From Shewanella sp. MBTL60-007 (GTDB taxonomy: Bacteria; Pseudomonadota; Gammaproteobacteria; Enterobacterales; Shewanellaceae), in contig NZ_BPET01000020.1 in NCBI RefSeq assembly GCF_019654915.1, positions 1 through 64,000 on the forward strand: a stretch of DNA of 64,000 bases. The letters are read 5' to 3'. Below, one piece after another: positions 18,523-27,864 of this stretch. Every line of letters starts with the position of its first letter. Position 1 is the first letter of the stretch. Position numbers and translations under genes: made by a program. The notes beneath the pieces are model-generated. The model worked only from the letters and a program-made list of their open reading frames with translations, was not told the DNA's origin and searched no databases.

Positions 18523-20571
18523 TTAGATTGAATACTTAATGTTGAACGATACATAATCTCTATCGGCCATTGCATTGGTTGTCCCTACGCCACCGAAGAA
18601 GGTGTTGTAAGAGATATCAGCGCCCCAGCGGCTCTGATAGTCAAAGTTAACGCCAACGGCAACCGACTTCTTACCTTCGGTAAACAGGAACATAGGGTCT
18701 GGCGTAATACCATCTACGTCATGAGAGAAAATGACTCTAGGTGCAATATTCACCCCACCCCATACGTTGTTGTAATCGGCCTTAGCCACGAGACGATAGC
18801 CCCAAGCAAAATCGGTTGGGAACGGGTTAGTTTCAGGGCCATTGTGCAAGGCTTCAATAATGCCTGGCATATCTGGGTTGCCACCGGAACGAGAGGTACC
18901 AGGTCCGTTGAGTCTAAGTTCATCATGACTCGGCATGTCGTGGATCCACACACCACCGATCTCTGCCAACATGGTCAAGTTGTCTGTACCAAGAGTCGGC
19001 CCAAATAGGTGGGTAAACGTGGTTTGTGCTTGAGTGGTGTCTAAGCGGATAAAGCCTTCTGCATATTCACCTGGACCATAGTTTTCAACTTGTGAAATAC
19101 CATCAAAATCCGGACGAATTCCAGCATTAGCTAGCTGCTGCGGCATAGCGGCAAAAAGTAACTCTACATCATCAATCTGTAGCGGCTCATCAAGACGGTG
19201 AGCAATTTCACCGGCCACAGAAGTATCACCTAGAAGCGTGTTAAAGCTAAAGCCCATTAACTGAATATCTTCAGGATAAACAATCTGTGCCTTTGAGAAG
19301 GTCTCTAGCGCTAGTAGATCTTCGCGCGTCATAGCTTCGCCCGACTGTGCTTTACCACCTAGTCGCTGCAGGTCGCGGCCAATCGCTCCTTCAGTAAAGT
19401 TAGCCGTGGTACCACTAATCAGCGGACGACGACTATGATAGTTCATGTAATACAAACCAAACTCGGTTTCACCCAACTCAGGAGAGTAGTAACCAAGTTT
19501 TACACCCCATTGACCATCATCACTTGCCTCGGCAGGATCTTCGACCAATGTGGCCTTAGTAGGGTAAGCTAATGCTAGCTGTGCTAGATCACTTGGATCA
19601 ACCTGACCCGAGCCCACCATGCCGACAAGGGTATTGTATTCAGACATTAAAAAGTCGAGATTCATATCAGGGTTAGCGTTAAAACCTAACTGGGCGTTCT
19701 GGTTATAACCACCGTAGCCTGCAAAATCGTTAGTTGAGAAAATCGATCCAGGTGTTGGCACCCAAACTGGTTCCCAATCGTATTGATAGAAGCCTTCTAC
19801 CGATAGATTGTCGGTTACACCGAACGAAGCCCAAACCATACCTTGTGGTCTGAAAGCCTCTTTTAGTTCCGCACCTGGAGCATTAAGGATATTAAGATCG
19901 ACTGGGTTGATCACACCAATACCGTGTGCAATCAAAGTGCTTTCTCCCCAAGAGACAACTTGATTACCTACACGGATAGACAAAGGGTTCGCACCATCAT
20001 TGAAATCAAAGTCAGCATAAACAAATGCATCCAATAAACGGATATCTTTACACTGAACTTCTGACGCCTTGCTGTCTGCGCAAGGATCAAACTCCTGACC
20101 TGTTAAGGGATCATTAAAGCCGAAATCACCATCATTAAGTTTGCGATCATAGAAATACATACCACGGGCAAACAAACCAAAATTCTGGTATTTCAATGAT
20201 AACTCGTGAAGGCCCTTAACGATCTCAGAGGTGGTGTCCCCTTGAGAGTACAATAAGTTACTCAAGTCACCGTTACTCGAATAAGACCCTGGTTGGGCCC
20301 AGATCTCTGCCGAGCTATATTTAGTGTCACTAAAAGCAGAATAACCAGACCAATCGAAACGCGGATGGTTTACCTTACCAATTTGGTTATCCCAATCTCT
20401 ACCCTCAACGCGCCAACTTGCACCAGCAGTCCAAGTCGAATCGAATGTGCCTTCCACCTCGCCCCAATTAAATGAGACCGCATTAGCATGGTCTGTCATG
20501 CCAAAACCAAGCGCTGCGACTATCCCCAAAGCGAGCGCCGACTTATTAAAGCCGTTTTTAACCTTTTTCAT
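18523..20571 (-). CDS. DUF1302 outer-membrane beta-barrel protein
   Basis: 682 residues. The ATG at 20571 is preceded by GGAGAG and followed by a signal peptide ending HANA; an in-frame extension upstream to 20706 has no signal sequence and is unlikely to be used. The mature protein begins VSFNWGEVEGTFDSTW and alternates aromatic and polar residues as in beta-barrels, ending in a strand with NIKYSI. DUF1302 proteins are outer-membrane proteins that co-occur with DUF1329 and MMPL genes. First gene of the four-gene cassette, so probably the entry or exit channel of the system. Confidence 0.85.
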   Translation of the reverse strand: MKKVKNGFNKSALALGIVAALGFGMTDHANAVSFNWGEVEGTFDSTWTAGASWRVEGRDWDNQIGKVNHPRFDWSGYSAFSDTKYSSAEIWAQPGSYSSNGDLSNLLYSQGDTTSEIVKGLHELSLKYQNFGLFARGMYFYDRKLNDGDFGFNDPLTGQEFDPCADSKASEVQCKDIRLLDAFVYADFDFNDGANPLSIRVGNQVVSWGESTLIAHGIGVINPVDLNILNAPGAELKEAFRPQGMVWASFGVTDNLSVEGFYQYDWEPVWVPTPGSIFSTNDFAGYGGYNQNAQLGFNANPDMNLDFLMSEYNTLVGMVGSGQVDPSDLAQLALAYPTKATLVEDPAEASDDGQWGVKLGYYSPELGETEFGLYYMNYHSRRPLISGTTANFTEGAIGRDLQRLGGKAQSGEAMTREDLLALETFSKAQIVYPEDIQLMGFSFNTLLGDTSVAGEIAHRLDEPLQIDDVELLFAAMPQQLANAGIRPDFDGISQVENYGPGEYAEGFIRLDTTQAQTTFTHLFGPTLGTDNLTMLAEIGGVWIHDMPSHDELRLNGPGTSRSGGNPDMPGIIEALHNGPETNPFPTDFAWGYRLVAKADYNNVWGGVNIAPRVIFSHDVDGITPDPMFLFTEGKKSVAVGVNFDYQSRWGADISYNTFFGGVGTTNAMADRDYVSFNIKYSI

Positions 20572-20888
20572 TTTAGCTTCTCTCCGTAACCTGCTGGATT
20601 CTTTTGTTATAGGAATTAGTAGCCAACATTTCGTTAACCTACAGGTGACACCATTGTTACAGCATTTATACGAAGTGAGCAAGGATGAAACATAGAAAAT
20701 CTTCAAAAGATTTCGTTACTTAAGGGAGATCTTATTGATGGTTTTCGCCGCTGTATTTAAATCAGCAAGAGATTAACTGCCAGATGAGGGGTTGAAAGGC
20801 CATTTTCCTCGTAATTACAATGACCTGAAATTGTGTGACTAGTGGTTGCCGAGACGTTTTAAATAATCGACCGTTTGAAGTAATTACT
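20572..20888. other. promoter region of the DUF1302-MMPL cassette
   Basis: A gap of 317 bases before the cassette, also containing the 3' flank of the DUF2835 gene. The only structure I see is an imperfect dyad, GTGACA-N4-TGTTAC at 20645-20660, about 75 bases upstream of the DUF1302 start. It could be an operator for a TetR-like regulator, but the evidence is thin. No gene is visible. Confidence 0.35.
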
Positions 20889-21119
20889 CTAAATCTTTGT
20901 AAGGCTGATCAAGTTGCCCTGCCCATCGACAACCATATTAAAGTAAGCTTTTATTCCTGTACTGGATAAAAAAGGCCGAAAATGACGTGCGTTGATCCAC
21001 AGCGTGCGCCCTTTAATATCGATAACTTCTACTTTATTAACTTCACCACGATAGTAAGGAAGAAACTCTTGATAACTGATATTAAGTGGAAATTGAAAAA
21101 CTTGATGGGATGATGCCAA
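20889..21119 (-). CDS. DUF2835 family small protein
   Basis: 76 residues. The pattern FPLNISYQEFLPYYRGEVNK, then ALWINARHFRPFL-like residues and a GIKAYFNM segment, matches DUF2835, a small family of unknown function in Shewanella, Vibrio and Pseudomonas. No signal peptide or membrane segment is seen; it is probably cytosolic. It lies downstream of pepN on the same strand, with a 52-base inverted repeat in between. Confidence 0.65.
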   Translation of the reverse strand: MASSHQVFQFPLNISYQEFLPYYRGEVNKVEVIDIKGRTLWINARHFRPFLSSTGIKAYFNMVVDGQGNLISLTKI

Positions 21120-21140
21120 AACCTAATTCTCATAAAATAG

Positions 21141-21192
21141 TTGGATCTCAATTAAGTCAGCGTATCATACGATGACTGTAATTGAGATCCAA
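21141..21192. repeat. 52-base inverted repeat between pepN and the DUF2835 gene
   Basis: Outer arms TTGGATCTCAATTA and TAATTGAGATCCAA pair perfectly (14 bp). Inside, AGTCA pairs with TGACT and CGTAT with ATACG around a single C. Only one G-A mismatch and one bulged G interrupt about 24 pairs. There is no T-run on either side. It may be an mRNA stabiliser, a REP-like element or a cruciform site. Confidence 0.8.
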
Positions 21193-21207
21193 TATATCAT
21201 TGACGCT

Positions 21208-23769
21208 TTAAACTAATGCTTTAGTAACCTTCTCGTAGAGATCTTTCGATAAACCTTCAACAGCGAGAATACGTTGAAGCTGTTGTTTCATCATTGACTG
21301 TCTATCGGCATCGAACTTTTTATATTGAATTAACGGCGTAATGATTCGAGCAGCAACTTGGGGGTTAACGCTATTTAACTTAATAATAGCGTCAGCCAAA
21401 AACTGGTAGCCCAAGCCATCCTTTCGGTTAAATTCGAAGGTGTTCGCTGCAGCAAAGGCACCAATCAAGGAGCGGACTCTATTGGGGTTATTGAAGCTAA
21501 ACGCGTCATGTTCAAACAATGACTGCAATTGGTGAATACATTTACTGCAGGCCAATGTTGCATGTAACACGAACCACTTATCCATAACCAATGGCGTATC
21601 TTTCCATTGATCCTCAAATTGACTCATCAACTCATCACGAATAAGTGATGACTCACCGTTGAGCGCTGATAGTGCAGCCAAGCTATCTGTCATATTCTCT
21701 GCAGACTGGAATTGCTGTTTTGCAAGGGCGGCGTAACTTTGCTCTACCTTAAGCAATAGACTCAAACAAACATTCTTAAGTGCCCTAGCCCCTGCATCGT
21801 CGACCTTTTCTAACTCACGAACCCGAGCTAACAATTCATCTTCGCAGTCAGAAGCGATCTCAAATACAACAAACTCTCTCGCTAAAGCAAGACTGTCGAG
21901 ATCTACCACCTCTTTTTGCTCAATAAGCGAGCCTGCACTCGGTAGCGTTAAAATTTCTGCCATCAAGGACTGGTCGAGATCGTTCGCTAGAATGACCCCC
22001 TTAAATGCATCAAGGATCCTTGGGTCAATGTACATAGCTTGATTATTTTGCAGACGCTCGACATTTTGCCAAACAGACTGGCTAAACAGTGAAACAGATG
22101 CTTCCCATTTAGCTACTTCACTGGTGGCAAAGCGCATGATATGGACAAGATGTTCAACAGTGTAATTAAAGTTAAGTTTTACTGGCGCAGAGAAGTTCTG
22201 TAGTAACGACGGGATAGGTTTATGCATAATCCCATCGAAAGTGAAGACTTGTTTTTCTTCTTTAACATCTAGCACCTTATTAAATACTGTGTTGCCGTCA
22301 ACATCTAGAAGCTCGATATCAAAAGGAATATGCAATGGCAACTTTTCCGCCTTATCAGGCGTTGAGGGTGTCATTTGTGATAGCGTCAGCTGATACAGAT
22401 TAGCCTGTTCGTCATAGTGTTCCTCGACGTCAACTTGAGGCGTTCCAGCTTGACTATACCAACGCTTAAATTGGCCAAGATCCACATTACTGGCGTCTTG
22501 CATAGCAGCAACAAAATCATCACAGGTCACGGCTTGACCATCATGGCGCTCAAAATATAGCTTCATACCTTGTTGGAAAGCAGCTTCGCCAAGAAGCGTA
22601 TGCATCATGCGGATCACTTCGGCGCCCTTGTTGTAGACAGTGACCGTGTAAAAGTTATTCATTTCTATAACGGACTCTGGCCTAATAGGGTGTGCCATTG
22701 GTCCTGAATCTTCCGCAAACTGCTGGTTTTTCATAACCTTAATCGCATGGATACGATTTACGGCACGAGAGCCGAGGTCAGAACTAAACTCTTGATCTCG
22801 AAAAACAGTTAAACCTTCTTTCAGACTCAGCTGAAACCAATCACGACAAGTGACTCGGTTGCCCGTCCAATTATGGAAATATTCATGACCTACAACAGAC
22901 TCGATACCATGATAATCATCATCGGTTGCCGAGGCTTTATCGGCTAGGACAAATTTAGTATTAAAAACATTTAGACCTTTGTTTTCCATCGCCCCCATAT
23001 TGAAGAAATCAACCGCAACGATCATATAAATATCGAGATCATACTCCAAATTAAAACGGCTCTCGTCCCAAGCCATGGACTTTTTAAGTGAGGCCATGGC
23101 ATGGTGTGCTTTGCTTAGGTTGCCCTTATCAACAAAGACCTGCAGCTTCACCTCTCGATTACTACAAGTGATAAACTTATCTTCTAATAGGTCAAAATCA
23201 CCGGCAACCAGTGCAAATAGATAAGCAGGCTTAGGGAATGGGTCATGCCATTTAGCATAGTGACGTCCCTCCTGCGTATCGCCACTACCAATCAAGTTGC
23301 CATTGCTTAGCAAGTATGGGAATGCTTGCTTGTCAGCCTCTATTTGTACCGTATAGATAGCTAGTACATCCGGCCTATCCAAGAAGTAAGTGATACGCCT
23401 AAAGCCTTCTGCCTCGCATTGAGTACAATAGGCACCATCAGACATATACAAGCCTTCAAGACTAGAGTTAGCCTCCGGATCTAACTGCGTGATAACCTCA
23501 AGTTCAAAATCTTCTAGAGCAGTTTCGATAACAAGCTCTCCAGGCAACTGCTTATAGTCTGCCTTCTTGCCATTAATCATTACACTAAGCAGCGTTAACT
23601 CATCGCCTACCAACACTAATGGCTCTTGATGCTTGCCTTGACGAGTCACTTTGCTGATTGCAACAACTTTTGTCTGCTTCTCTGCAAGAGTGAAGTCTAA
23701 ATCGATATGGGAAATCTGAAACTTAGGTTTCTGGTAATCTTTGAGGAATTTAGCTTGTGGCTGTGACAT
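21208..23769 (-). CDS. pepN: aminopeptidase N (M1 family)
   Basis: 853 residues, cytosolic zinc aminopeptidase that clips N-terminal residues from peptides late in protein turnover. The substrate-binding GAMEN motif is near residue 260, and the zinc motif HEYFHN followed 18 residues later by the second glutamate (LKEGLTVF) lies near 293-315. The order N-terminal beta domain, thermolysin-like domain, small beta domain, helical C-terminal domain and the length match E. coli PepN (870). It is followed by the inverted repeat and DUF2835 gene, and preceded by the bidirectional terminator of prc. Confidence 0.97.
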   Translation of the reverse strand: MSQPQAKFLKDYQKPKFQISHIDLDFTLAEKQTKVVAISKVTRQGKHQEPLVLVGDELTLLSVMINGKKADYKQLPGELVIETALEDFELEVITQLDPEANSSLEGLYMSDGAYCTQCEAEGFRRITYFLDRPDVLAIYTVQIEADKQAFPYLLSNGNLIGSGDTQEGRHYAKWHDPFPKPAYLFALVAGDFDLLEDKFITCSNREVKLQVFVDKGNLSKAHHAMASLKKSMAWDESRFNLEYDLDIYMIVAVDFFNMGAMENKGLNVFNTKFVLADKASATDDDYHGIESVVGHEYFHNWTGNRVTCRDWFQLSLKEGLTVFRDQEFSSDLGSRAVNRIHAIKVMKNQQFAEDSGPMAHPIRPESVIEMNNFYTVTVYNKGAEVIRMMHTLLGEAAFQQGMKLYFERHDGQAVTCDDFVAAMQDASNVDLGQFKRWYSQAGTPQVDVEEHYDEQANLYQLTLSQMTPSTPDKAEKLPLHIPFDIELLDVDGNTVFNKVLDVKEEKQVFTFDGIMHKPIPSLLQNFSAPVKLNFNYTVEHLVHIMRFATSEVAKWEASVSLFSQSVWQNVERLQNNQAMYIDPRILDAFKGVILANDLDQSLMAEILTLPSAGSLIEQKEVVDLDSLALAREFVVFEIASDCEDELLARVRELEKVDDAGARALKNVCLSLLLKVEQSYAALAKQQFQSAENMTDSLAALSALNGESSLIRDELMSQFEDQWKDTPLVMDKWFVLHATLACSKCIHQLQSLFEHDAFSFNNPNRVRSLIGAFAAANTFEFNRKDGLGYQFLADAIIKLNSVNPQVAARIITPLIQYKKFDADRQSMMKQQLQRILAVEGLSKDLYEKVTKALV

Positions 23770-23799
23770 GAATAAACCTCTTATCTATTATTTTTGTAT

Positions 23800-23830
23800 T
23801 AAAAAAAACGCGCTTTAAGCGCGTTTTTTT
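23800..23830. terminator. terminator between prc and pepN
   Basis: AACGCGC-TTTAA-GCGCGTT is flanked by eight A on one side and seven T on the other, so it would work in both directions. Here it ends prc on the minus strand. Confidence 0.9.
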
Positions 23831-23842
23831 ATTTACCCAATT

Positions 23843-25894
23843 TTACTTTTTTTGGTTTTTAGCTAACTTTTCGATATCAACCAAATCTAAAGTGATATAC
23901 GCCGTTTCATCTAAGAAGGCATCGGCGACTTCAACATCATCAGGGATATCATCCAGAGACTTAACTTTTTCCTGCCCTTCTCTAACGAGTCTATCGTTAG
24001 CTCGGGCAAGCTGCTTCGCGTCATTCTCTTCACGTTCGGCTAGGCGCTCGCTCTTAACCAAAGAAACCGTTTTGTCATCATGGTTTTCTTTAAATTCAGC
24101 AATGTCTTGGAAGATATAGCCAAATTCAACATCAGACTTAATTCGAGCTTTATGCTTACCATCTAAGTTAGCAATCAACTGCGGATAAATTTCACCGAGC
24201 GTACCATATTGGGCTACAGGTACTTTGTCCCAAGGTAGTGCATTTTCCTCTTCCGCCTCGCCATACTCGCCTGGCTCTAACGCACTCGGGAATGGAATAT
24301 CCGGTGTCACACCTTTAAGCTGGGTACTTCCGCCGTTGATGCGGTAAAATTTTGCAATCGTGTACTGTACGTGGCCAATAGGCTTCTCATACATATCATA
24401 AATACGGCCTAAACTCTTATGTTGCTGTACCGTACCCTTACCAAAGGTCGACTCACCAACAATCAAGGCACGATCGTAATCTTGTAATGCCGCGGCGAAA
24501 ATCTCAGAAGCCGATGCACTATATCTATCAACCATCACAGTCAAAGGACCATCATAGGTTACACGACCATCGTTATCGCGATTTTGTGAAACCCTGCCAT
24601 TGGCATCGCGAATTTGAACAACTGGGCCTTGCTCGATAAATAAACCAGTCAACAAAGTCGCTTCGGTTAAGGCTCCGCCGCCATTACCACGAAGATCAAT
24701 GATGACTCCTTCAACTTTGGCTTCTTTTAGCTCAGCTAACTCTTTAGAGACATCTTTCGACAGATCCATATAAAATCCAGGGATCTGAATAACACCGACT
24801 TTACGATTCGCATATGGTCCGTCTGTAGGTTCAATCACTTTAGACGTTGCGGCACGATCTTCTAAACGAATTTTATCGCGAACGATAGTGAGTTCGAATG
24901 TCTTAGCGCTCGTTCCGCCTTTCTTTGGCAAGATCTCTAGTACGACCTTACTGCCCTTAGGCCCTTTAATGAGTTCAACAACATCGTCCAATCGCCAACC
25001 GATAACGTCGACAATCTCTTCACCTTCCTGACCAACACCGACAATTCTATCTTCGGGTGACAACTTCTCACTCGTAGCAGCGGGACCGCCAGCAACAAGA
25101 CTCTTAATAACGGTATAATCGTCATCCACTTGAAGCACCGCACCAATGCCTTCTAGACTTAAATTCATCTCCATTTGGAAACGTTCGGCATTGCGTGGAG
25201 ATAGATAACTCGTGTGCGGTTCGACCGTACGAGCAAAGGCGTTCATCACACCTTGAAACACATCTTCACTATGTGTCTGACTCAGGCGTTTGATGGCATT
25301 GTTATAGCGCTTTTCAAGCACTGTAACGATCTCGTCCCAGTTTTTACCAGTAAGGGAAAGGTTTAACGCATCATATTTTACGCGTTGACGCCAGAGTTCA
25401 TTTAACTCGGCTTCGTTTTTTGGCCAACTGGCATCTTCTCTGTCGTACTCATATTTATCGCCAGGAACATCAAATGCCATCTCGTCATCAAGCAAAGACA
25501 GAGCATAGGCAAAACGTTCGTAACGACGTTTTTGCACCAGCTCATACATAGCATAAGCTTGATTCAAGTTGCCACTTTTCAACATATCGTCGAACTGAGT
25601 CGAGTAAGGCTTAAAACTGTCTATGTCTGACTGCAGTAATACATTCTTACGGTAATCTAACTGTTTTAGATAACGCTCGAATACTTGCTGCGAGAATACA
25701 TCATCCATATCAAAGCGATGATAATGAGAACGAGTGAATAGCCCGGTAACACGCTTACTAGCTACCTTATGTTGCGGCTCCTGCTTAAGAGCGGGTAACT
25801 CGCTGAATTGAATAGTGGGACTCACCGCCCACGCCGAGAATCCGACAAAAATACCGGCAATGGATACAGCCAGAGAAAGTTTTCGCATCAACAA
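23843..25894 (-). CDS. prc: tail-specific periplasmic protease Prc (S41)
   Basis: 683 residues, as in E. coli (682). A signal peptide ends near SAWA. A PDZ domain with ERFQMEMNLSLEGIGAVLQ lies about residues 235-330; the S41 protease domain follows, with the catalytic Ser in YSASASEIF (about residue 460) and Lys in STFGKGT (about 483). Prc degrades proteins with nonpolar C-termini in the periplasm, including peptidoglycan hydrolases. It starts 27 bases after proQ, the same order as in E. coli, so the two are probably co-transcribed. Confidence 0.97.
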   Translation of the reverse strand: MLMRKLSLAVSIAGIFVGFSAWAVSPTIQFSELPALKQEPQHKVASKRVTGLFTRSHYHRFDMDDVFSQQVFERYLKQLDYRKNVLLQSDIDSFKPYSTQFDDMLKSGNLNQAYAMYELVQKRRYERFAYALSLLDDEMAFDVPGDKYEYDREDASWPKNEAELNELWRQRVKYDALNLSLTGKNWDEIVTVLEKRYNNAIKRLSQTHSEDVFQGVMNAFARTVEPHTSYLSPRNAERFQMEMNLSLEGIGAVLQVDDDYTVIKSLVAGGPAATSEKLSPEDRIVGVGQEGEEIVDVIGWRLDDVVELIKGPKGSKVVLEILPKKGGTSAKTFELTIVRDKIRLEDRAATSKVIEPTDGPYANRKVGVIQIPGFYMDLSKDVSKELAELKEAKVEGVIIDLRGNGGGALTEATLLTGLFIEQGPVVQIRDANGRVSQNRDNDGRVTYDGPLTVMVDRYSASASEIFAAALQDYDRALIVGESTFGKGTVQQHKSLGRIYDMYEKPIGHVQYTIAKFYRINGGSTQLKGVTPDIPFPSALEPGEYGEAEEENALPWDKVPVAQYGTLGEIYPQLIANLDGKHKARIKSDVEFGYIFQDIAEFKENHDDKTVSLVKSERLAEREENDAKQLARANDRLVREGQEKVKSLDDIPDDVEVADAFLDETAYITLDLVDIEKLAKNQKK

Positions 25895-25921
25895 GTCACT
25901 CCTTTATGTGCTTTTAAGCCA

Positions 25922-26560
25922 TTACAGCAGTATGTGTTCAGCTCTAACTTTAATGGTTAAACCAGAGTCTAACTGAACTTGAACATCTTCTTTTTTGATG
26001 TCCAAAATCACACCAGCGACTGGTGCCTTACCTAGTTTGACATTCACGCGCTGATTTGGTTTCAATTCAGTTAAAACAGCAGGCGTTAAATTTTCTGCCA
26101 CAACGGCTTCTTTTACAGGTTTGCTGCTTTGAGCGGTTTTTGGACGCTTAGCAACTGGCTTCTTAACCGGCTTTTTAGTAGCTTTAGGTGCTGGATTAGC
26201 ACTCTTTGCCTGAGCCATTCTCTTAGCCTTAGCTTTGTCTTGGCTCTCTTTAAGTGTAGCTGCCGCGTGGTCAATATGCTCTTGCTCAAGCTCACCACAA
26301 GCATTGCCATCTAAATCGATACGCTGTGCACCAGCTTTTACGCACTTAAGGTAACGCCAGCTGCTGGTGTACCTTCTTAACGCGATTCTAAGCTGAGTTT
26401 TACTGACTTTAGAATCATCAGCTAACCTTTCCGCTAAATCTTGAAACAATCCAATTTTTAATGGCTTCGTTTCGCCTTCAGCTATAAAGCACAAAGGAAA
26501 TGTTTCGTACAAATACGCAAGAATAGCGTTGGTATCGGTCAACTTTTCTGTTGATTCCAT
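25922..26560 (-). CDS. proQ: RNA chaperone ProQ
   Basis: 212 residues. A FinO/ProQ RNA-binding domain covers about residues 5-115, with LAERLADD and LRIALRRYTSSWRYLKC. It is joined by a Lys/Ala/Pro-rich linker to a C-terminal SH3-like Tudor domain (GQRVNVKLG-type pattern here NQRVNVKLGKAPVAG). ProQ binds structured small RNAs and mRNA 3' ends. I use the ATG at 26560 (MESTEK) because GGAAG lies 5 bases upstream; a GTG four codons earlier overlaps that site. First gene of proQ-prc. Confidence 0.96.
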   Translation of the reverse strand: MESTEKLTDTNAILAYLYETFPLCFIAEGETKPLKIGLFQDLAERLADDSKVSKTQLRIALRRYTSSWRYLKCVKAGAQRIDLDGNACGELEQEHIDHAAATLKESQDKAKAKRMAQAKSANPAPKATKKPVKKPVAKRPKTAQSSKPVKEAVVAENLTPAVLTELKPNQRVNVKLGKAPVAGVILDIKKEDVQVQLDSGLTIKVRAEHILL

Positions 26561-26847
26561 CTTTACTTCCACAGTTTAAAAAAGGGACACCGCCGACAAC
26601 CACAAGGGCATGTATCAACTTATGTGTCGTTTATATTCGTTTGATCAAGGCACAAATAACAAATGAAAAATTGTTAACATCTGTTTTCGCCCTTAAAACC
26701 AAACCTACCTTAGCAACAACAAATCACAAACTCCATGCATTCAATTCTAGAATACAGATGTGTTCGCTTAATTTCATTACTCAAAGCGCTTATTATAGAG
26801 AGGCTTCAAATGATTGCGACCTACAATTAGCGATAATTGGTCGTAGA

Positions 26848-27303
26848 TTAATCAATTAGGCAAATTTCGAGACTTTTAACCAAAGTTTCGATGCCAAGTT
26901 GATCAATTTCACTGAATCTTGATAACGAAGGGCTATCAATATCCAGCACTCCAATAACCTTTCCATTTCGACGCAGCGGTACGACTAACTCAGAATTGCT
27001 GGCACTATCACAGGCGATATGACCAACAAACTGATGAACATCATCGACTCGTTGTGTGCTGTTGGTCACAACAGCCGTACCGCAGACCCCCTTGCCAACG
27101 GGGATGCGCGAACAAGCAACCTTACCTTGAAATGGCCCCAGCACTAACTCATTGTTCTTGAGTAAATAGAAGCCAACCCAATTTAGATCCGTAAGGTTAT
27201 CGTTTAATAGCGCAGAAAAATTAGCTAATGCTGCAATCGTATCGTCTTCACTGGCCAGTAATGCCTGAACTTGACGATTCAGAGTGTCGTAAAAGTCATT
27301 CAC
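26848..27303 (-). CDS. msrC: free methionine-(R)-sulfoxide reductase (GAF family)
   Basis: 151 residues, single GAF domain. The three redox cysteines are at 64, 74 and 98, with the same 10 and 24 residue spacing as in E. coli MsrC/YebR. GVLDIDSPSLSRF is the family C-terminal motif. It reduces free methionine-R-sulfoxide, protecting the methionine pool from oxidation. The start is a GTG at 27303 with AGGAAG upstream. The gene lies upstream of proQ in the same orientation, as yebR does in E. coli, but a gap of about 290 bases suggests separate promoters. Confidence 0.92.
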   Translation of the reverse strand: MNDFYDTLNRQVQALLASEDDTIAALANFSALLNDNLTDLNWVGFYLLKNNELVLGPFQGKVACSRIPVGKGVCGTAVVTNSTQRVDDVHQFVGHIACDSASNSELVVPLRRNGKVIGVLDIDSPSLSRFSEIDQLGIETLVKSLEICLID

Positions 27304-27389
27304 AAAAATACTTCCTAACAGTTTTATCTACAGCTAAAAATACAATTGCAGCATTCTAACAACAAATCCTAGCTATTTAACAAGCAGTT

Positions 27390-27680
27390 TTATTTAGGTT
27401 CTTTGTTTTCAGGCTTTTTGACTGCTTTTTTAGGCGTTGCCTTCTTCGTCAGTGAGCCGCCCTTGAGTAATATTTGCAGGTCATCCTTGTTCTGAGCAAG
27501 GAAAAAGCTTAGCTTCTCCACATCACGTTCATCGAGTTCTAATTCGCTCTTACTTAAGAAAGGAATAAGGTTGTCAGCGATATCTAGCATCTTATCGTAG
27601 GCATCAGCCTCCTTCTTCGATGTAAAAGTCATCTTTTCAACCCCTTCTCTAACGACAACAAATTGAGTTACAACGGCCAT
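27390..27680 (-). CDS. yebG: SOS-induced protein YebG
   Basis: 96 residues with conserved YebG body (MAVVTQFVVVREGVEK, SKKEADAYDKMLD, FLAQNKDDLQILL) and a Lys/Pro-rich tail. The ATG at 27680 follows GAGG by 6 bases; an in-frame upstream extension would run through the LexA site and is rejected. YebG is a small LexA-controlled protein of unknown biochemical role in E. coli. The perfect LexA box at 27694-27709 lies 14 bases upstream of the start codon, so tight SOS control is expected. Confidence 0.93.
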   Translation of the reverse strand: MAVVTQFVVVREGVEKMTFTSKKEADAYDKMLDIADNLIPFLSKSELELDERDVEKLSFFLAQNKDDLQILLKGGSLTKKATPKKAVKKPENKEPK

Positions 27681-27693
27681 ATCCAACCTCACA

Positions 27694-27709
27694 CTGTTTT
27701 TATATACAG
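27694..27709. promoter_or_regulatory. LexA box of yebG
   Basis: CTGTTTTTATATACAG fits CTGT-N8-ACAG with the AT-rich centre of the gammaproteobacterial LexA operator. It lies between yebG and the divergent letA genes but close only to yebG. Confidence 0.9.
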
Positions 27710-27864
27710 TGGAGAGTCTCACATATTGAACTTCTTATGCAAGTTTTCTTGATTATCTGATAAACTTATCGGGTTAATGGCTCTGTAATTTCAATCGCAT
27801 AGGCTCAAAGTACAGCGCGTGCGTATGATTGACGCATATACTGTACACTTGGATATTAAAACGA

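Noticed and set aside
20572-20706. 45-residue N-terminal extension of the DUF1302 protein
   Set aside because: It would hide the signal peptide; the internal ATG has GGAGAG upstream and starts a normal signal sequence.
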